Part shown: positions 42,789 to 51,462 of the stretch, in pieces
How positions within the stretch are numbered: the first letter of the stretch is position 1
Layout: every line of letters starts with the position of its first letter
Origin: Sulfurimonas autotrophica DSM 16294
Lineage (GTDB): Bacteria > Campylobacterota > Campylobacteria > Campylobacterales > Sulfurimonadaceae
Direction of reading: 5' to 3'
NCBI RefSeq assembly: GCF_000147355.1
Contig: NC_014506.1
Coordinates: 1,860,001-1,924,000, forward strand
Length of the DNA: 64,000 nt
The notes under the pieces: model-generated
Databases searched by the model: none
What the model was told of the DNA's origin: nothing
The model's input: the letters and a program-made list of their open reading frames with translations, nothing else
Translations under genes and position numbers: made by a program

Positions 42789-44020
42789 TACTTTTTACTC
42801 TCTTTATTGCAGCCGTCAAACTGTTTTAAGAACTCTTTGATATTTCTTGCAGCCTGACGAATTCTGTTGTCATTTTCTATAAGTGCTATACGAACATAGC
42901 CCTCACCATATTCTCCAAAGCCGATTCCAGGAGCAACCGCAACACCTGCTTCAGTCAAAAGGCGCTTTGAAAATTCCAAAGAACCCAGATGTGCGACACA
43001 ATCAGGAATTTTTGCCCATGAGAACATCGTTGCTTCATTCTTTTGTATATGCCAGCCTGCACGGCCAAAGGCTTCAATAAGCACTTCTTGACGATGATTG
43101 TATTTTTGTGTAATTTCATTCACACATGTCTGATCGCCGTTAAGGGCAACAGTCGCAGCCACTTGAATAGGTGTAAACATCCCGTAATCAAGCCATGATT
43201 TTATCTTTTGCAGCGCGCCGATAAGTTTTTTATTTCCCACAAAAAAGCCTACACGCCAGCCCGCCATATTGTAAGATTTTGAGAGTGTAAATGACTCTAC
43301 GGCAACATCTTTTGCTCCCGGAACACTCATGATAGAAGGTGTTTTATAGCCGTCAAAAGTGATGTCGCCATAGGCAATATCAGAAATAACATAAAATCTT
43401 TTCTCTTTTGCCATTGCGACCAGACGCACATAAAACTCAGGTGTTACCGTTGCTGTCGTCGGATTATGCGGAAAGTTTACCAAAACATATTTTGGTTTTG
43501 GAGAGCTCTCTTTAAAGACCTTTTCTAAACTTTCAAAAAATTTGTCTTCATCAACACGATAATGTTCATCAAACTCTATACCGAATTTTATAACATTCCC
43601 ACCGGCTAAAATAAAAGAGTACTCATGAATCGGGTATGTAGGATCCGGAACAACTGCAACATCCCCTATATTCGTGATAGCATACGTAAGATGTGCATAA
43701 CCTTCTTTTGAACCCATAGTTGCAACACATTCCGTTTCAGGGTCTAATTTACAGTCATAACGACGCTCATACCAGTCTGCTATGGCTTGGAGTAATTTCG
43801 GAATACCTTTTGAAGAGGAGTATCCATGTGTTTTCGTTTTTTGGGCTGATTCGACAAGTTTGTTTCTTATATGTTCCGGCGTCGGACCATCTGGATTTCC
43901 CATTGAAAAATCTATAACATCTTTACCGGCACGGCGCTCAGCCATTTTTATATCATTTACTTCCGCAAATACATACTTCGGCAATCTCTCAACTCTATTA
44001 AAATTAAACTCATCAAACAT
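42788..44020 (-). CDS. Class I/II aminotransferase (AspB/AlaC-like)
   Basis: 410-residue PLP enzyme. IDFSMGNPDGPTPEHI at the start, PDPTYPIHEYSF, VLVNFPHNPTT and the PLP-lysine segment SFTLSKSYNMAGWRVGF are the fold-type I landmarks. This branch (LL-diaminopimelate, alanine or aspartate aminotransferase) is close enough that the exact substrate cannot be settled. The coupling to hom favours an amino-acid role in the aspartate family. The start MFDEFNFNRV is typical of family members annotated as alanine or LL-DAP aminotransferase. Confidence 0.9.
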   Translation of the reverse strand: MFDEFNFNRVERLPKYVFAEVNDIKMAERRAGKDVIDFSMGNPDGPTPEHIRNKLVESAQKTKTHGYSSSKGIPKLLQAIADWYERRYDCKLDPETECVATMGSKEGYAHLTYAITNIGDVAVVPDPTYPIHEYSFILAGGNVIKFGIEFDEHYRVDEDKFFESLEKVFKESSPKPKYVLVNFPHNPTTATVTPEFYVRLVAMAKEKRFYVISDIAYGDITFDGYKTPSIMSVPGAKDVAVESFTLSKSYNMAGWRVGFFVGNKKLIGALQKIKSWLDYGMFTPIQVAATVALNGDQTCVNEITQKYNHRQEVLIEAFGRAGWHIQKNEATMFSWAKIPDCVAHLGSLEFSKRLLTEAGVAVAPGIGFGEYGEGYVRIALIENDNRIRQAARNIKEFLKQFDGCNKESKK

Positions 44021-44094
44021 TTTTTACCCTATAACCTGAAATAATTAATGATATTTTAGCGAAAAATTATTAGAATAAAGTTACGGTCTGTGAA

Positions 44095-44928
44095 TTACCT
44101 TATACCCTTTGGATACAAGAGAAGCTTATCTTTAACATTTTTAAGTGTATACATATCCGATATTTTAATATATTTCGCATTTTTAGGCATATTGAGTGTC
44201 AATTTTTTATAAATTTTATCTTTTTTGAAAAGTTTTAAAAGATGTAAAGATGCATCATAATAAGCGATATACGGGTACCATCTGTTTCTTCTTGAACTCC
44301 TGATTTTCAAGCTTCTGATTTTTGAAATATCAAGCCAATGTGCATAGAGAGAGCGCTTGAGTTTTAACTCTTCGCCTGCATGTAACTGTGCAACATTGAG
44401 ATATCCATTTGTAATATCAATTGTATATGTCCACTCTTTGGCAGAATTTTTTTCTACATCAACAATATTACAGCCGCTTTTATGCAGTTCATTTTGCAGT
44501 ATCAAAGGGTCTGTCGCATACTCTGATGTTAAATTAATACTCCATATGAACTCTGAAGTGTCAAAATTTGATGCTGTTGTTACATACCGAAAATAACCAA
44601 TATTTTGCAGAGTGTCTTCCATAATTTTTACAAAAAATAGAGGAAAACCGCTTGTCTTAAAATTGAGGCGAAAATCTTGCGGTGACTGAAAGAAAAGATT
44701 CAACAAACCATTGTCTTTAAGTGTTTGTATAACTTTTACCGCGTCCACTCTGTCTTTTACGTAAAAAGAAGATTTTGGCTCAAAAATTACATTGATAAAA
44801 TCTTTATTGGCTTCATAAGACTTTTCACTTAAAAAACTTTTGATTTTTGTCGTTAAGGGATCTTCTTGCAAGTCATCACAATGTGAAAAACTAAAAAACA
44901 GTAGTAGGACAACTAAAGCTTTTACCAT
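44095..44928 (-). CDS. Exported protein of unknown function
   Basis: 277-residue periplasmic protein. A signal segment (VKALVVLLLFFSFSHC) ends in a cysteine that could be lipidated, though the box FSHC is poor. The rest has alternating beta-like segments with no motif that I recognise; FFQSPQDFRLNFKTSGFPLFFV and a basic stretch RSLKIRSSRRNRWYPY stand out. It overlaps the upstream RodZ-like gene by 7 bases and belongs with it and the rRNA methyltransferase gene. Perhaps an envelope-assembly factor; that is a guess from context. Confidence 0.65.
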   Translation of the reverse strand: MVKALVVLLLFFSFSHCDDLQEDPLTTKIKSFLSEKSYEANKDFINVIFEPKSSFYVKDRVDAVKVIQTLKDNGLLNLFFQSPQDFRLNFKTSGFPLFFVKIMEDTLQNIGYFRYVTTASNFDTSEFIWSINLTSEYATDPLILQNELHKSGCNIVDVEKNSAKEWTYTIDITNGYLNVAQLHAGEELKLKRSLYAHWLDISKIRSLKIRSSRRNRWYPYIAYYDASLHLLKLFKKDKIYKKLTLNMPKNAKYIKISDMYTLKNVKDKLLLYPKGIR

Positions 44929-45743
44929 GCATTACCTCTGTTAAGCCTTTTAAATTCATCAAAAGTAAGCTGGGTAATTGTACTATCTTTATAAAGTAGT
45001 CTGAGTGTTTTTTTTGAATTAAATTTCTTTTGCTCTGAATTAATAATAACATCAATATATCCATGTCCAAATATTAAAAGCCACTCTTTATTTGGATCTA
45101 AGTCAAATTCTCCAGTAAATGTTTTTTGATATTTTTTATTTGTCTCTACATCAATGTAACCCATCCAGACTTTTGATCTTGCAACAATTTTAAAGCTTTT
45201 TTGCAAAGCTTTTTCTTCTTTAACCACAGAGGTGCTCTGCACCTTTTCTTGAGTTACGTTGACATCTTCTAGCGTTTTATTTTCATCTTTTTGACTTATA
45301 TTTGCATCAGGCACAATACAATTAATATTTTTCTTTGCATTATTAATGGTTGTGCTATCTATTATTGTAGTATGGTTTTGCATATTTTTATTTGCATATT
45401 CCACTGTATAGAAAAGAGCGACAAGGAACATTATCATGGCGATTAAAATATAAAGAAGCGTAAAGTTTCTGCTTTTTTTAGGTGCTATAAAAATTCCATC
45501 TTCCGTTGTTGTTTCAACAGGGTTTCTTTCGTCATAATAGGCAACTCCGGTACTCTTAAGTTCACTTAAATCAATGTTATACTCTCTTTGCAATATTGAA
45601 ATAAAACCTATAAAATGAATTTTGGTAAGCCCGTCAAAACTCTCATGTAAAAGGGCTTGTATATGCTCAACGGGTATATGCGTATCTTCATATATTTTTT
45701 GAGCACCAATATCTTTTAATTTTTGCAGTCCATCATTGTTCAT
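44922..45743 (-). CDS. RodZ-like membrane protein with N-terminal HTH
   Basis: 273 residues. Residues 1-60 read as a RodZ-type helix-turn-helix (LKDIGAQKIYEDTHIPVEHIQ). A TM lies at about 95-113 (LLYILIAMIMFLVALFYTV). A charged, Asn-rich linker follows and a C-terminal periplasmic beta domain (KVWMGYIDVETNKKY, DLDPNKEWLLIFGHGYIDV). This plan matches RodZ, which ties MreB to the membrane and helps set cell shape, but the C-terminal domain differs from E. coli. It overlaps the methyltransferase gene by 11 bases and the exported-protein gene by 7. Confidence 0.72.
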   Translation of the reverse strand: MNNDGLQKLKDIGAQKIYEDTHIPVEHIQALLHESFDGLTKIHFIGFISILQREYNIDLSELKSTGVAYYDERNPVETTTEDGIFIAPKKSRNFTLLYILIAMIMFLVALFYTVEYANKNMQNHTTIIDSTTINNAKKNINCIVPDANISQKDENKTLEDVNVTQEKVQSTSVVKEEKALQKSFKIVARSKVWMGYIDVETNKKYQKTFTGEFDLDPNKEWLLIFGHGYIDVIINSEQKKFNSKKTLRLLYKDSTITQLTFDEFKRLNRGNAW

Positions 45744-46419
45744 ATCTCATCCTGTCCATTAAAATAGCTCCGGCGACACTTACATTGAGCGAGTCAAAAT
45801 CATGTGCCATTTTTATGCTTACTATATTGTCTAATTTGGAGCTTACTCTTGAGGTAAGACCTTCGCCTTCATTTCCCAAAACCAAAACTCTCTTTTTAAC
45901 AATTTTTGCCTCTCTAATATCTACACCACCCATATCAGCACCATAACTGATAAAACCAGACATTTTAAAATCATTTAATAAATTGTGAATGTTATTCTCA
46001 ACGGCCAAAGGCATATCAAAAAGTGCGCCTGTACTCGTTCGAAGCAATGGTTCAATATTAAGATGTTTGATACCGCTCACAATGATTGCATCGACACCCA
46101 GTGCATAAGCACTTCGCACAATTGCTCCGATATTGCCGACATCTGTTAGGCCTGCCAAAACAACAACGAAATCTTTGTTTAAAAATGTTTGATAATCATG
46201 AAGCTTGTAATCTTCTACCTCAGCCAAAAAACCTTGATGATTGGCATTTTTACTCATTTTGACTGCTGCTTCGTTGGGGATGCGCTTTATCTCAAAGCCC
46301 ATTTTCATAAGACGAGAATACTCTTTTTTATCAAGTTCCTTTGCCAGGTACAAAGTCTTTATTTTTTGCGGATAGTTATTGATTAAATAATATATTGGTT
46401 GTTTTGCATAAATTAACAT
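45733..46419 (-). CDS. SpoU/TrmH-family RNA 2'-O-methyltransferase (RlmB-like)
   Basis: 228-residue knotted methyltransferase. The N-terminal ~70 residues bind RNA. The SPOUT motifs are VGNIGAIVRSAYALG, VLVLGNEGEGL and SLNVSVAGAIL. It most likely 2'-O-methylates a ribose in 23S rRNA, as RlmB does at G2251, although TrmH-type tRNA activity is possible. A terminator-like hairpin (46435-46461) lies upstream, so it has its own promoter or receives read-through from rsmI. Confidence 0.88.
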   Translation of the reverse strand: MLIYAKQPIYYLINNYPQKIKTLYLAKELDKKEYSRLMKMGFEIKRIPNEAAVKMSKNANHQGFLAEVEDYKLHDYQTFLNKDFVVVLAGLTDVGNIGAIVRSAYALGVDAIIVSGIKHLNIEPLLRTSTGALFDMPLAVENNIHNLLNDFKMSGFISYGADMGGVDIREAKIVKKRVLVLGNEGEGLTSRVSSKLDNIVSIKMAHDFDSLNVSVAGAILMDRMRYEQ

Positions 46420-46434
46420 AAGAGTATTTTATCT

Positions 46435-46461
46435 AAAAAAAGTGTTAACTTACACTTTTTT
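46435..46461 (-). terminator. Hairpin terminator after rsmI
   Basis: AAAAAAAGTGT (46435-46445) and ACACTTTTTT (46452-46461) around TAACTT. On the minus strand it lies 36 bases after the rsmI stop and ends in a T run. It separates rsmI from the SpoU-family gene. Confidence 0.7.
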
Positions 46462-46496
46462 ATTAAATTTTTGACTAAAAGTTTTTTTTAGAGTAA

Positions 46497-47306
46497 CTAT
46501 AATAATCTTTGATATATCACTTTTATATTTTCGCCTGTGATTTTACTGATGAGTTTTGCTTGTACTTTTTTAGGTAAATCAAGCTCTAAGATATCATTTT
46601 CACTTACTGCCGAACTGTTTTGCGCAGCACTGGCTTTAATGACGACTACCCATTCACCACGAAAATTTCCATCTAAACTTTTAAGTATTTCGTCAGCTGT
46701 TCCACGCAGGTATCTTTGATATTTTTTCGTTAACTCTTTAGCCAAAAATATTTCTCTACTCGGTGCTTCTTTATCAAGTTCTAAGAGCAGTTTTTCCAAA
46801 CGGTGCGGAGATTCATACAGTACTGTTGTGTAGCCGCCATGAAGTGCTCGTTGCAGACCTTCACTTCGACTACTGCCTTTATGATCGAGGAATCCGAAGA
46901 AGAGCATTTGTGTTTCACAAAATCCACTTGCAACAAATGCGGTAAGCACTGCATTTGCACCCGGAAGCACATCATATGCTATATTGTACTTCAAACAATA
47001 TGAAATTAAAATCTGTCCCGGATCACTCACACCAGGCATACCGGCATCACTTGCATAAACAATATTTTGCTCAAAAAAAGAGGGTTCTAATTTTTCAACA
47101 AAAGCCTGTTCATTATGCGAATGCAGTGAAATAAATTCTTGATTTTCTTTAAACTCAGTGTTGTAACGTTCTTTTAGAATATGAATGAGTTTTTTTGTAA
47201 CGCGGGTATCTTCACAAAGAAGAGTGTCGGCGCTCCTCAGAGCTTCAATAGCTCTAAGTGAAATATCGCCAATGTTTCCAATCGGAGTTGGAACGAGTGT
47301 AAGCAA
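46497..47306 (-). CDS. rsmI: 16S rRNA (cytidine-2'-O)-methyltransferase
   Basis: 269-residue TP-methylase-fold enzyme that methylates C1402 of 16S rRNA. LVPTPIGNIGDISLRAIEAL, LLCEDTRVTKKL, SDAGMPGVSDPG and FVASGFCETQMLFFGFL are hallmarks. It starts nine bases after rpmE ends on the same strand and is probably co-transcribed with it. The length and motif order are typical. Confidence 0.95.
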   Translation of the reverse strand: MLTLVPTPIGNIGDISLRAIEALRSADTLLCEDTRVTKKLIHILKERYNTEFKENQEFISLHSHNEQAFVEKLEPSFFEQNIVYASDAGMPGVSDPGQILISYCLKYNIAYDVLPGANAVLTAFVASGFCETQMLFFGFLDHKGSSRSEGLQRALHGGYTTVLYESPHRLEKLLLELDKEAPSREIFLAKELTKKYQRYLRGTADEILKSLDGNFRGEWVVVIKASAAQNSSAVSENDILELDLPKKVQAKLISKITGENIKVIYQRLL

Positions 47307-47315
47307 GTTAAAAAA

Positions 47316-47516
47316 TTATTTTTTATTGTAACGTGCGTTAAATTTCTCGATACGGCCAGCCGTATCAACCATACGCTCAGAACCTGTAAAGAATGGGTGA
47401 CATTCATTACAAATATCTATTTTCATTTCCGATTTTTGACTTTTTGTTACAAAAGTGTTTCCACATGCACATGTTACAGTACAATCTACTAACTCTGGGT
47501 GAATACCTTTTTTCAT
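47316..47516 (-). CDS. rpmE: 50S ribosomal protein L31
   Basis: 66-residue L31. [20 protein letters not shown] begins it; C12/C16/C18 and C36/C39 ([12 protein letters not shown]) make this the zinc-binding C+ type. [19 protein letters not shown] ends the typical sequence. It forms part of the central protuberance of the large subunit. The 149-base spacer upstream (47517-47665) holds an AT-rich promoter-like stretch with ATATATAGATAT (minus) and a short TACTTCGACGAGTA dyad; I see no riboswitch. Confidence 0.96.
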   Translation of the reverse strand: MKKGIHPELVDCTVTCACGNTFVTKSQKSEMKIDICNECHPFFTGSERMVDTAGRIEKFNARYNKK

Positions 47517-47665
47517 CTTTTTACCTTTTGATACTCGTCGAAGTACGAATATCTATATATTTTTTAAATCCGTATGGGGGCAGATTTTCTGAGCGCAATT
47601 ATATCCAAATTTTTCTAAAATTCATAACTTTTTGGCCAAAACTTCAGTCTGCTATAACACAATGG

Positions 47666-48355
47666 CTAAAGAATTACTTTAGAAGCAACCGCTAAAACAG
47701 CGGTCTCAGATCGCAGTATCATGGGTGTGTTAAGCCGAAAAACTTCCTGACTTTTTAAAAGCTCTTTTTCTTTCTCGGAGAAACCGCCCTCACAGCCGAT
47801 AAGCACTCTTTTAAATTCAGCTCCATCTTCCAATATTTTGTCCGTAAAATCAAAGACTTTGGTATCGGGAAATTTATGTATAAAATCTGCGATATTTTCA
47901 TATATGTCAAATTCCATCATTTGCGTACGTCCGCACTGCTGATTTGAAGCTTGTAAAATCCGCTCATATCTTTTAAAATCAGGCTTAAAATTCTTTTGGC
48001 TTCTATCGCAGTATATAAATGAAATTTTCGCCACACCTATTTCATTAAGACTTGCCAATACTTTTTCAACAGATTTTGAATCAATAATGCACCAGGCTAC
48101 ATGTAACTTCTGTTTCGCTTTAATTTCTAAAACTTGTGAAGAAATCTTCTCTACATGTAAGGCTCTTGGCTCAATTGCCGTTATTTTATAAAGATGCAGT
48201 GTTTTTATATCCTCTTTATTACGAAAGCCGAGTTCATCACCCTCTTTATGACGACGGACTTTAACAAGATATTTATAAAGCTCGCCTTTGATACTAAAAC
48301 TCTGTTTGCCTGCATTTTCTTCATACAAGTAAATCAAGCCAGCCACCACATCCAT
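47666..48355 (-). CDS. rsmE: 16S rRNA (uridine-N3)-methyltransferase RsmE
   Basis: 229-residue SPOUT methyltransferase for U1498 of 16S rRNA. Landmarks: KYLVKVRRHKEGDELGFRN (N-terminal PUA-like), KSVEKVLASLNEIGVAKISF, RILQASNQQCGRTQM and the knot region VLIGCEGGFSEKEKE to NTPMILRSETAVLAV. Start at 48355 is the likeliest. It overlaps the small membrane-protein gene upstream by 22 bases, a coupled arrangement. Four residues around the SAM site (GPEGG in most members) read GCEGG here. Confidence 0.92.
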   Translation of the reverse strand: MDVVAGLIYLYEENAGKQSFSIKGELYKYLVKVRRHKEGDELGFRNKEDIKTLHLYKITAIEPRALHVEKISSQVLEIKAKQKLHVAWCIIDSKSVEKVLASLNEIGVAKISFIYCDRSQKNFKPDFKRYERILQASNQQCGRTQMMEFDIYENIADFIHKFPDTKVFDFTDKILEDGAEFKRVLIGCEGGFSEKEKELLKSQEVFRLNTPMILRSETAVLAVASKVIL

Positions 48356-48750
48356 AAACCGATAATTGCTATAAGTGCTATCTCAACATAAAATATTTGC
48401 ATCGCAAAATTTTTATAAACATTAAGTCCATCTACAGCTTTTGGATTAATATACTTTAAGATTTTGGCACGTTTAGCCTCTAAAATTATTAGAATTATCG
48501 AAACAAATATCATTGCGATATTTGCAGCACTAAACTCCAAATGTTTTGCAGCCATCATAACGACACCTGTAAATATAACAATGCCCAATGCCATTGAACT
48601 TAAGGGCATTAAAAATATGCTCATTTTTCTTTTGTATTTATACAAATCTTTTGCCGATTTTAAATACAAAATATTTATCAAAATAACACCTAAAAGTGCA
48701 ACTGTACCAAAAGAGTGGATGCTTAATCCCATGTTATACATTTCATTCAT
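48334..48750 (-). CDS. Four-helix membrane protein of unknown function
   Basis: 138-residue hydrophobic protein with helices at about 8-28, 44-67, 75-92 and 112-135. There are few charged loops; one is RAKILKYINPKAVDG. It ends in WMWWLA. No motif that I recognise. Family-wise such genes next to rsmE occur in Campylobacterota. It diverges from moeA over a 49-base spacer with a TATAAT-like sequence and overlaps rsmE by 22 bases. Confidence 0.7.
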   Translation of the reverse strand: MNEMYNMGLSIHSFGTVALLGVILINILYLKSAKDLYKYKRKMSIFLMPLSSMALGIVIFTGVVMMAAKHLEFSAANIAMIFVSIILIILEAKRAKILKYINPKAVDGLNVYKNFAMQIFYVEIALIAIIGLWMWWLA

Positions 48751-48799
48751 AACGAAATTATATTATAATATGTCAATTAAACAAAGAGGATACATTATT

Positions 48800-50014
48800 A
48801 TGACACTCAGCATTGAAAAAGCGTTGGAATTAATTTATACAAATACAAAACAAAAATCTATAAAAATCCTTCCTATTGAAGAAGCTTTAGGTTATATATT
48901 GGCCCAGGATATCATAGCAACCCACAACCTCCCTCCCTTTGACAACTCGGCGATGGACGGTTATGCCGTAAAAATAGAAGACTCTGACAAATGTGTAAAC
49001 GTTACATGCAGCGTTTTTGCCGGAGATGATTTTAAGGGTGAGCTCAAACACGGTGAGGCTATTAAAATAATGACAGGGGCAAGAATACCACTCGGAACAC
49101 AATGCATAGTTCCGATTGAAGATGTGCAAGAGTGTGAAGATGGTGTCAAACTTCCTGATAATCTTATAATTTCTAAACATATTCGCCTTAGTGGTGAAGA
49201 TATCAAAAAGGGAACTGTTTTATTGTCCCGCGGAGACAGAATTGACGCTCATCAAATTACTCTGTTGGCTTCACAGGGAATCAGTCATATAAAAGTATAT
49301 AAAAAACCCCGTGTGGCACTTTTTGCTTCTGGTAATGAGTTGAAAATGCACTTTGAGAATGTAACAGATTATCAGCTTTACAATACAAATACACCGACCC
49401 TGCTCTCACGCACACAAGAGCTTGGCTGTGAAGTTGAGTTTATAGGTACGGCGATAGACACCTTGGAAGATTTGCATTTACATGTAAAGAGTGCTCTTGA
49501 TTGTGACATCATTATAACTTCAGGGGGTGTAAGTGTCGGAGATGCCGATTTTACAAAAGAAGCTTTTGGTGCTTTTGGTTATGAAATACTCTTTGACAAA
49601 GTGGCAATCAAACCGGGTAAACCGACAACTTTTGGTAAAATCGGCGATAAAATTATCTTAAATCTTCCGGGAAATCCAATGGCTGCAGCACTCAATTTTG
49701 AACTTTTTGGCAGAAGTATCATTTATGCCATGAGCGGTGCAAAAGCAAAGTTTATAAATACAATAGATGCGAAAATGAAAGACGATTACAAACTAAGAGC
49801 AGGCAGAAGAAGTCTGGTTCCTGGGTATTTTGACGGTGAATATTTCACTGTATGTGAGCAGTTTGCACCAGGCATGGTCTCACCGCTCGGATCTGCAAAT
49901 GCTTTTATAATGATAGATGAATCTTGTGAAAAAATTCCAAAAGACTCAAGAGTAAAAACTATAAGCACAAAGTTCAGTTTTACAACCGATACCCTAAAAA
50001 GTCTGATAAGCTAA
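48800..50014 (+). CDS. moeA: Molybdopterin molybdenumtransferase MoeA
   Basis: 404-residue enzyme that inserts molybdate into adenylylated molybdopterin. LPPFDNSAMDGYAVK near 45-60, MTGARIPLG, VALFASGNEL, TSGGVSVGDADFTKE and NLPGNPMAAALNFELF are all typical. I place the start at 48800 because AGAGGAT lies just before it; the same frame is open further upstream but that part is antisense to the membrane-protein gene. Its product is needed by the formate dehydrogenase here. It converges on the QueD-like gene. Confidence 0.95.
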   Translation: MTLSIEKALELIYTNTKQKSIKILPIEEALGYILAQDIIATHNLPPFDNSAMDGYAVKIEDSDKCVNVTCSVFAGDDFKGELKHGEAIKIMTGARIPLGTQCIVPIEDVQECEDGVKLPDNLIISKHIRLSGEDIKKGTVLLSRGDRIDAHQITLLASQGISHIKVYKKPRVALFASGNELKMHFENVTDYQLYNTNTPTLLSRTQELGCEVEFIGTAIDTLEDLHLHVKSALDCDIIITSGGVSVGDADFTKEAFGAFGYEILFDKVAIKPGKPTTFGKIGDKIILNLPGNPMAAALNFELFGRSIIYAMSGAKAKFINTIDAKMKDDYKLRAGRRSLVPGYFDGEYFTVCEQFAPGMVSPLGSANAFIMIDESCEKIPKDSRVKTISTKFSFTTDTLKSLIS

Positions 50015-50592
50015 ACAGACTCGGGGTTTAAAAACTTCTCTCCTCTTTTTATTTTTTCAAAAAGCTCTTTATCTGTAAAGTCATTAAGCACCTGTCGCGA
50101 AAAAATGATCTCTTCAAGTTTTATTTTACCCATATTTTTTGAATAGGCATCTGCACTGAAACACTGGGCATAGCCTGTATCTGTTTCATGAACAATGACA
50201 GAGTGCATTTTGACCTCTTTTTCACCGTTTATTGTTGATGTCAGGGAAAGGAGCTTGTCTATCATAACAAAAATCACACGTGAAAACTGTTCTGCTGAAG
50301 GTGAAACCGGCAGTTCTACCCAGCGTGCAGAGTGTTTTTTCATATCGTGCACAAATTCAGGATTATCATCTCGCCAAAGTGCAATAGCATGGTCAAAACT
50401 CTCCACCAAATCTTTCATATTCTGTTTCATCAGACCAAAATCATAGACCATCTGCCCATTATCTAAAAAGTTGGATGCAAAAAGCAGTTCAACTTTATAA
50501 GAATGTCCATGAATGGAGCTTCTGCATTTCACAGTTGAACATCCCCGCACAATATGTGCATTTTCAAATTTAAATAGTTTTCTGATAATCAC
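50011..50592 (-). CDS. queD: 6-carboxytetrahydropterin synthase-like protein (QueD/PTPS family)
   Basis: 193-residue PTPS-fold enzyme. Zinc histidines appear in FENAHIVRG and SIHGHSYKVEL; the catalytic Cys is likely in RGCSTVKCRS, and Asp-His in ESFDHAIALW. It is longer than the 120-residue QueD of E. coli, with additional C-terminal sequence. In the queuosine path QueD turns dihydroneopterin triphosphate into carboxytetrahydropterin. queE and moaA lie upstream on the same strand, supporting the call. A conserved-loop hairpin (50621-50691) lies in the spacer. Confidence 0.85.
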   Translation of the reverse strand: MIIRKLFKFENAHIVRGCSTVKCRSSIHGHSYKVELLFASNFLDNGQMVYDFGLMKQNMKDLVESFDHAIALWRDDNPEFVHDMKKHSARWVELPVSPSAEQFSRVIFVMIDKLLSLTSTINGEKEVKMHSVIVHETDTGYAQCFSADAYSKNMGKIKLEEIIFSRQVLNDFTDKELFEKIKRGEKFLNPESV

Positions 50593-50620
50593 GTTTTCTC
50601 CTTAATAATCTCATTAATAA

Positions 50621-50691
50621 GGATTTTACAGATGATTTATAAAGCTCAGACCGAAGGGAGGATTTGTCTTTGTAAATTATCTGCAAAATCC
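50621..50691. repeat. Long hairpin with conserved 23-base loop, copy D
   Basis: Arms of 24 bases, 50621-50644 and 50668-50691, match at 21 positions; the remaining three are G-U- or A-C-type pairs. The loop (50645-50667) starts CTCAGAC and ends GGAGGATTTGT, like that of copy C. It lies between queE and queD. It is not a preQ1 riboswitch: no short H-type pseudoknot with the usual A-rich tail is seen. Confidence 0.7.
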
Positions 50692-50703
50692 GTTGCCACA
50701 GAA

Positions 50704-51462
50704 TTATACACCCTTATTCGCATCCCAAATTCTTATATGCAGCCTGTCACTGAAATTATACCCTTTGGCTTTGCAAAATTCTATAAGCGGTTCGGTATTT
50801 TCTTCCAGCTCTTTTTTACTGCCTGCTACAGGCATACAGTAAACCTTTGTTTGCGGCGAATGAATCGTCACACTCTCTATTTCTTCTTCTAAAGCAATAT
50901 TTATAGACTCTTTGTCAATCGAAAATTTAAAAAAAGCATCTTTTGCATTTGAGGCGATATTATAAATGACATTGCCGCGCAAACGTTTATTTAAAGGTTC
51001 ACCTGAGTTGGAAAGCTTGATAGAAAGAGCGAATACACACTCTTTATAGACCGGATACTTTTCAAAGTCAACAGCAAGTGAACCGTTTGTCTCGAAGGTT
51101 ATTTGGTGCCCCTGCTCTACCAATACTTCTAAAAAGTCAACAAATATTTCATCATTTGCATAAATAAGAGGCTCCCCTCCGGTAAGAACTATATCCACGG
51201 CTTCTGGTAAATCATATAAAGACAATATACTGAGCAGTTCTTGCGCTTTATTAATAGGAATCCAGTTTTGCAAAAAATGCTCTTTATTCACGGCGTAGAC
51301 CGTATCACAGCCCAGGACTTCTGCTCCGTCTGAAGCAGTTTCTTTGCAGCCGAAGCCTTCGCACTTCATATTGCATCCGCCAAAACGAAAAAAAAGAGAA
51401 GGTGTGCCTACATACTTGCCTTCACCTTGAATAGAGTAAAAATGCTCAACGAGATAAATCAT
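50704..51462 (-). CDS. queE: 7-carboxy-7-deazaguanine synthase
   Basis: 252-residue radical-SAM enzyme of queuosine synthesis. [23 protein letters not shown] is typical. The cluster motif is C30-NMK-C34, and the CDT part, GCDTVYA, is at C52, so the loop between C34 and C52 has 17 residues instead of two, and includes an extra C39. LTGGEPLIY and TFETNGSLA follow. The start overlaps the moaA stop by 4 bases. The insertion is the odd part; similar enlarged loops occur in some QueE proteins. Confidence 0.9.
   Translation of the reverse strand: MIYLVEHFYSIQGEGKYVGTPSLFFRFGGCNMKCEGFGCKETASDGAEVLGCDTVYAVNKEHFLQNWIPINKAQELLSILSLYDLPEAVDIVLTGGEPLIYANDEIFVDFLEVLVEQGHQITFETNGSLAVDFEKYPVYKECVFALSIKLSNSGEPLNKRLRGNVIYNIASNAKDAFFKFSIDKESINIALEEEIESVTIHSPQTKVYCMPVAGSKKELEENTEPLIEFCKAKGYNFSDRLHIRIWDANKGV

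Noticed and set aside
47517-47665. L31 autoregulatory leader or another copy of the hairpin repeat
   Set aside because: Only ACTTCAGTCTG-like remnants and a short dyad are present; too little to claim.
48464-48799. Upstream extension of the moeA frame
   Set aside because: It is antisense to the four-helix membrane-protein gene and MoeA homologues start at MTLSIEKAL-like sequence; ribosome site only before 48800.
50593-50703. preQ1 riboswitch between queE and queD
   Set aside because: The spacer is a long hairpin whose loop recurs at an unrelated locus (40736-40758); no preQ1 aptamer core was seen.
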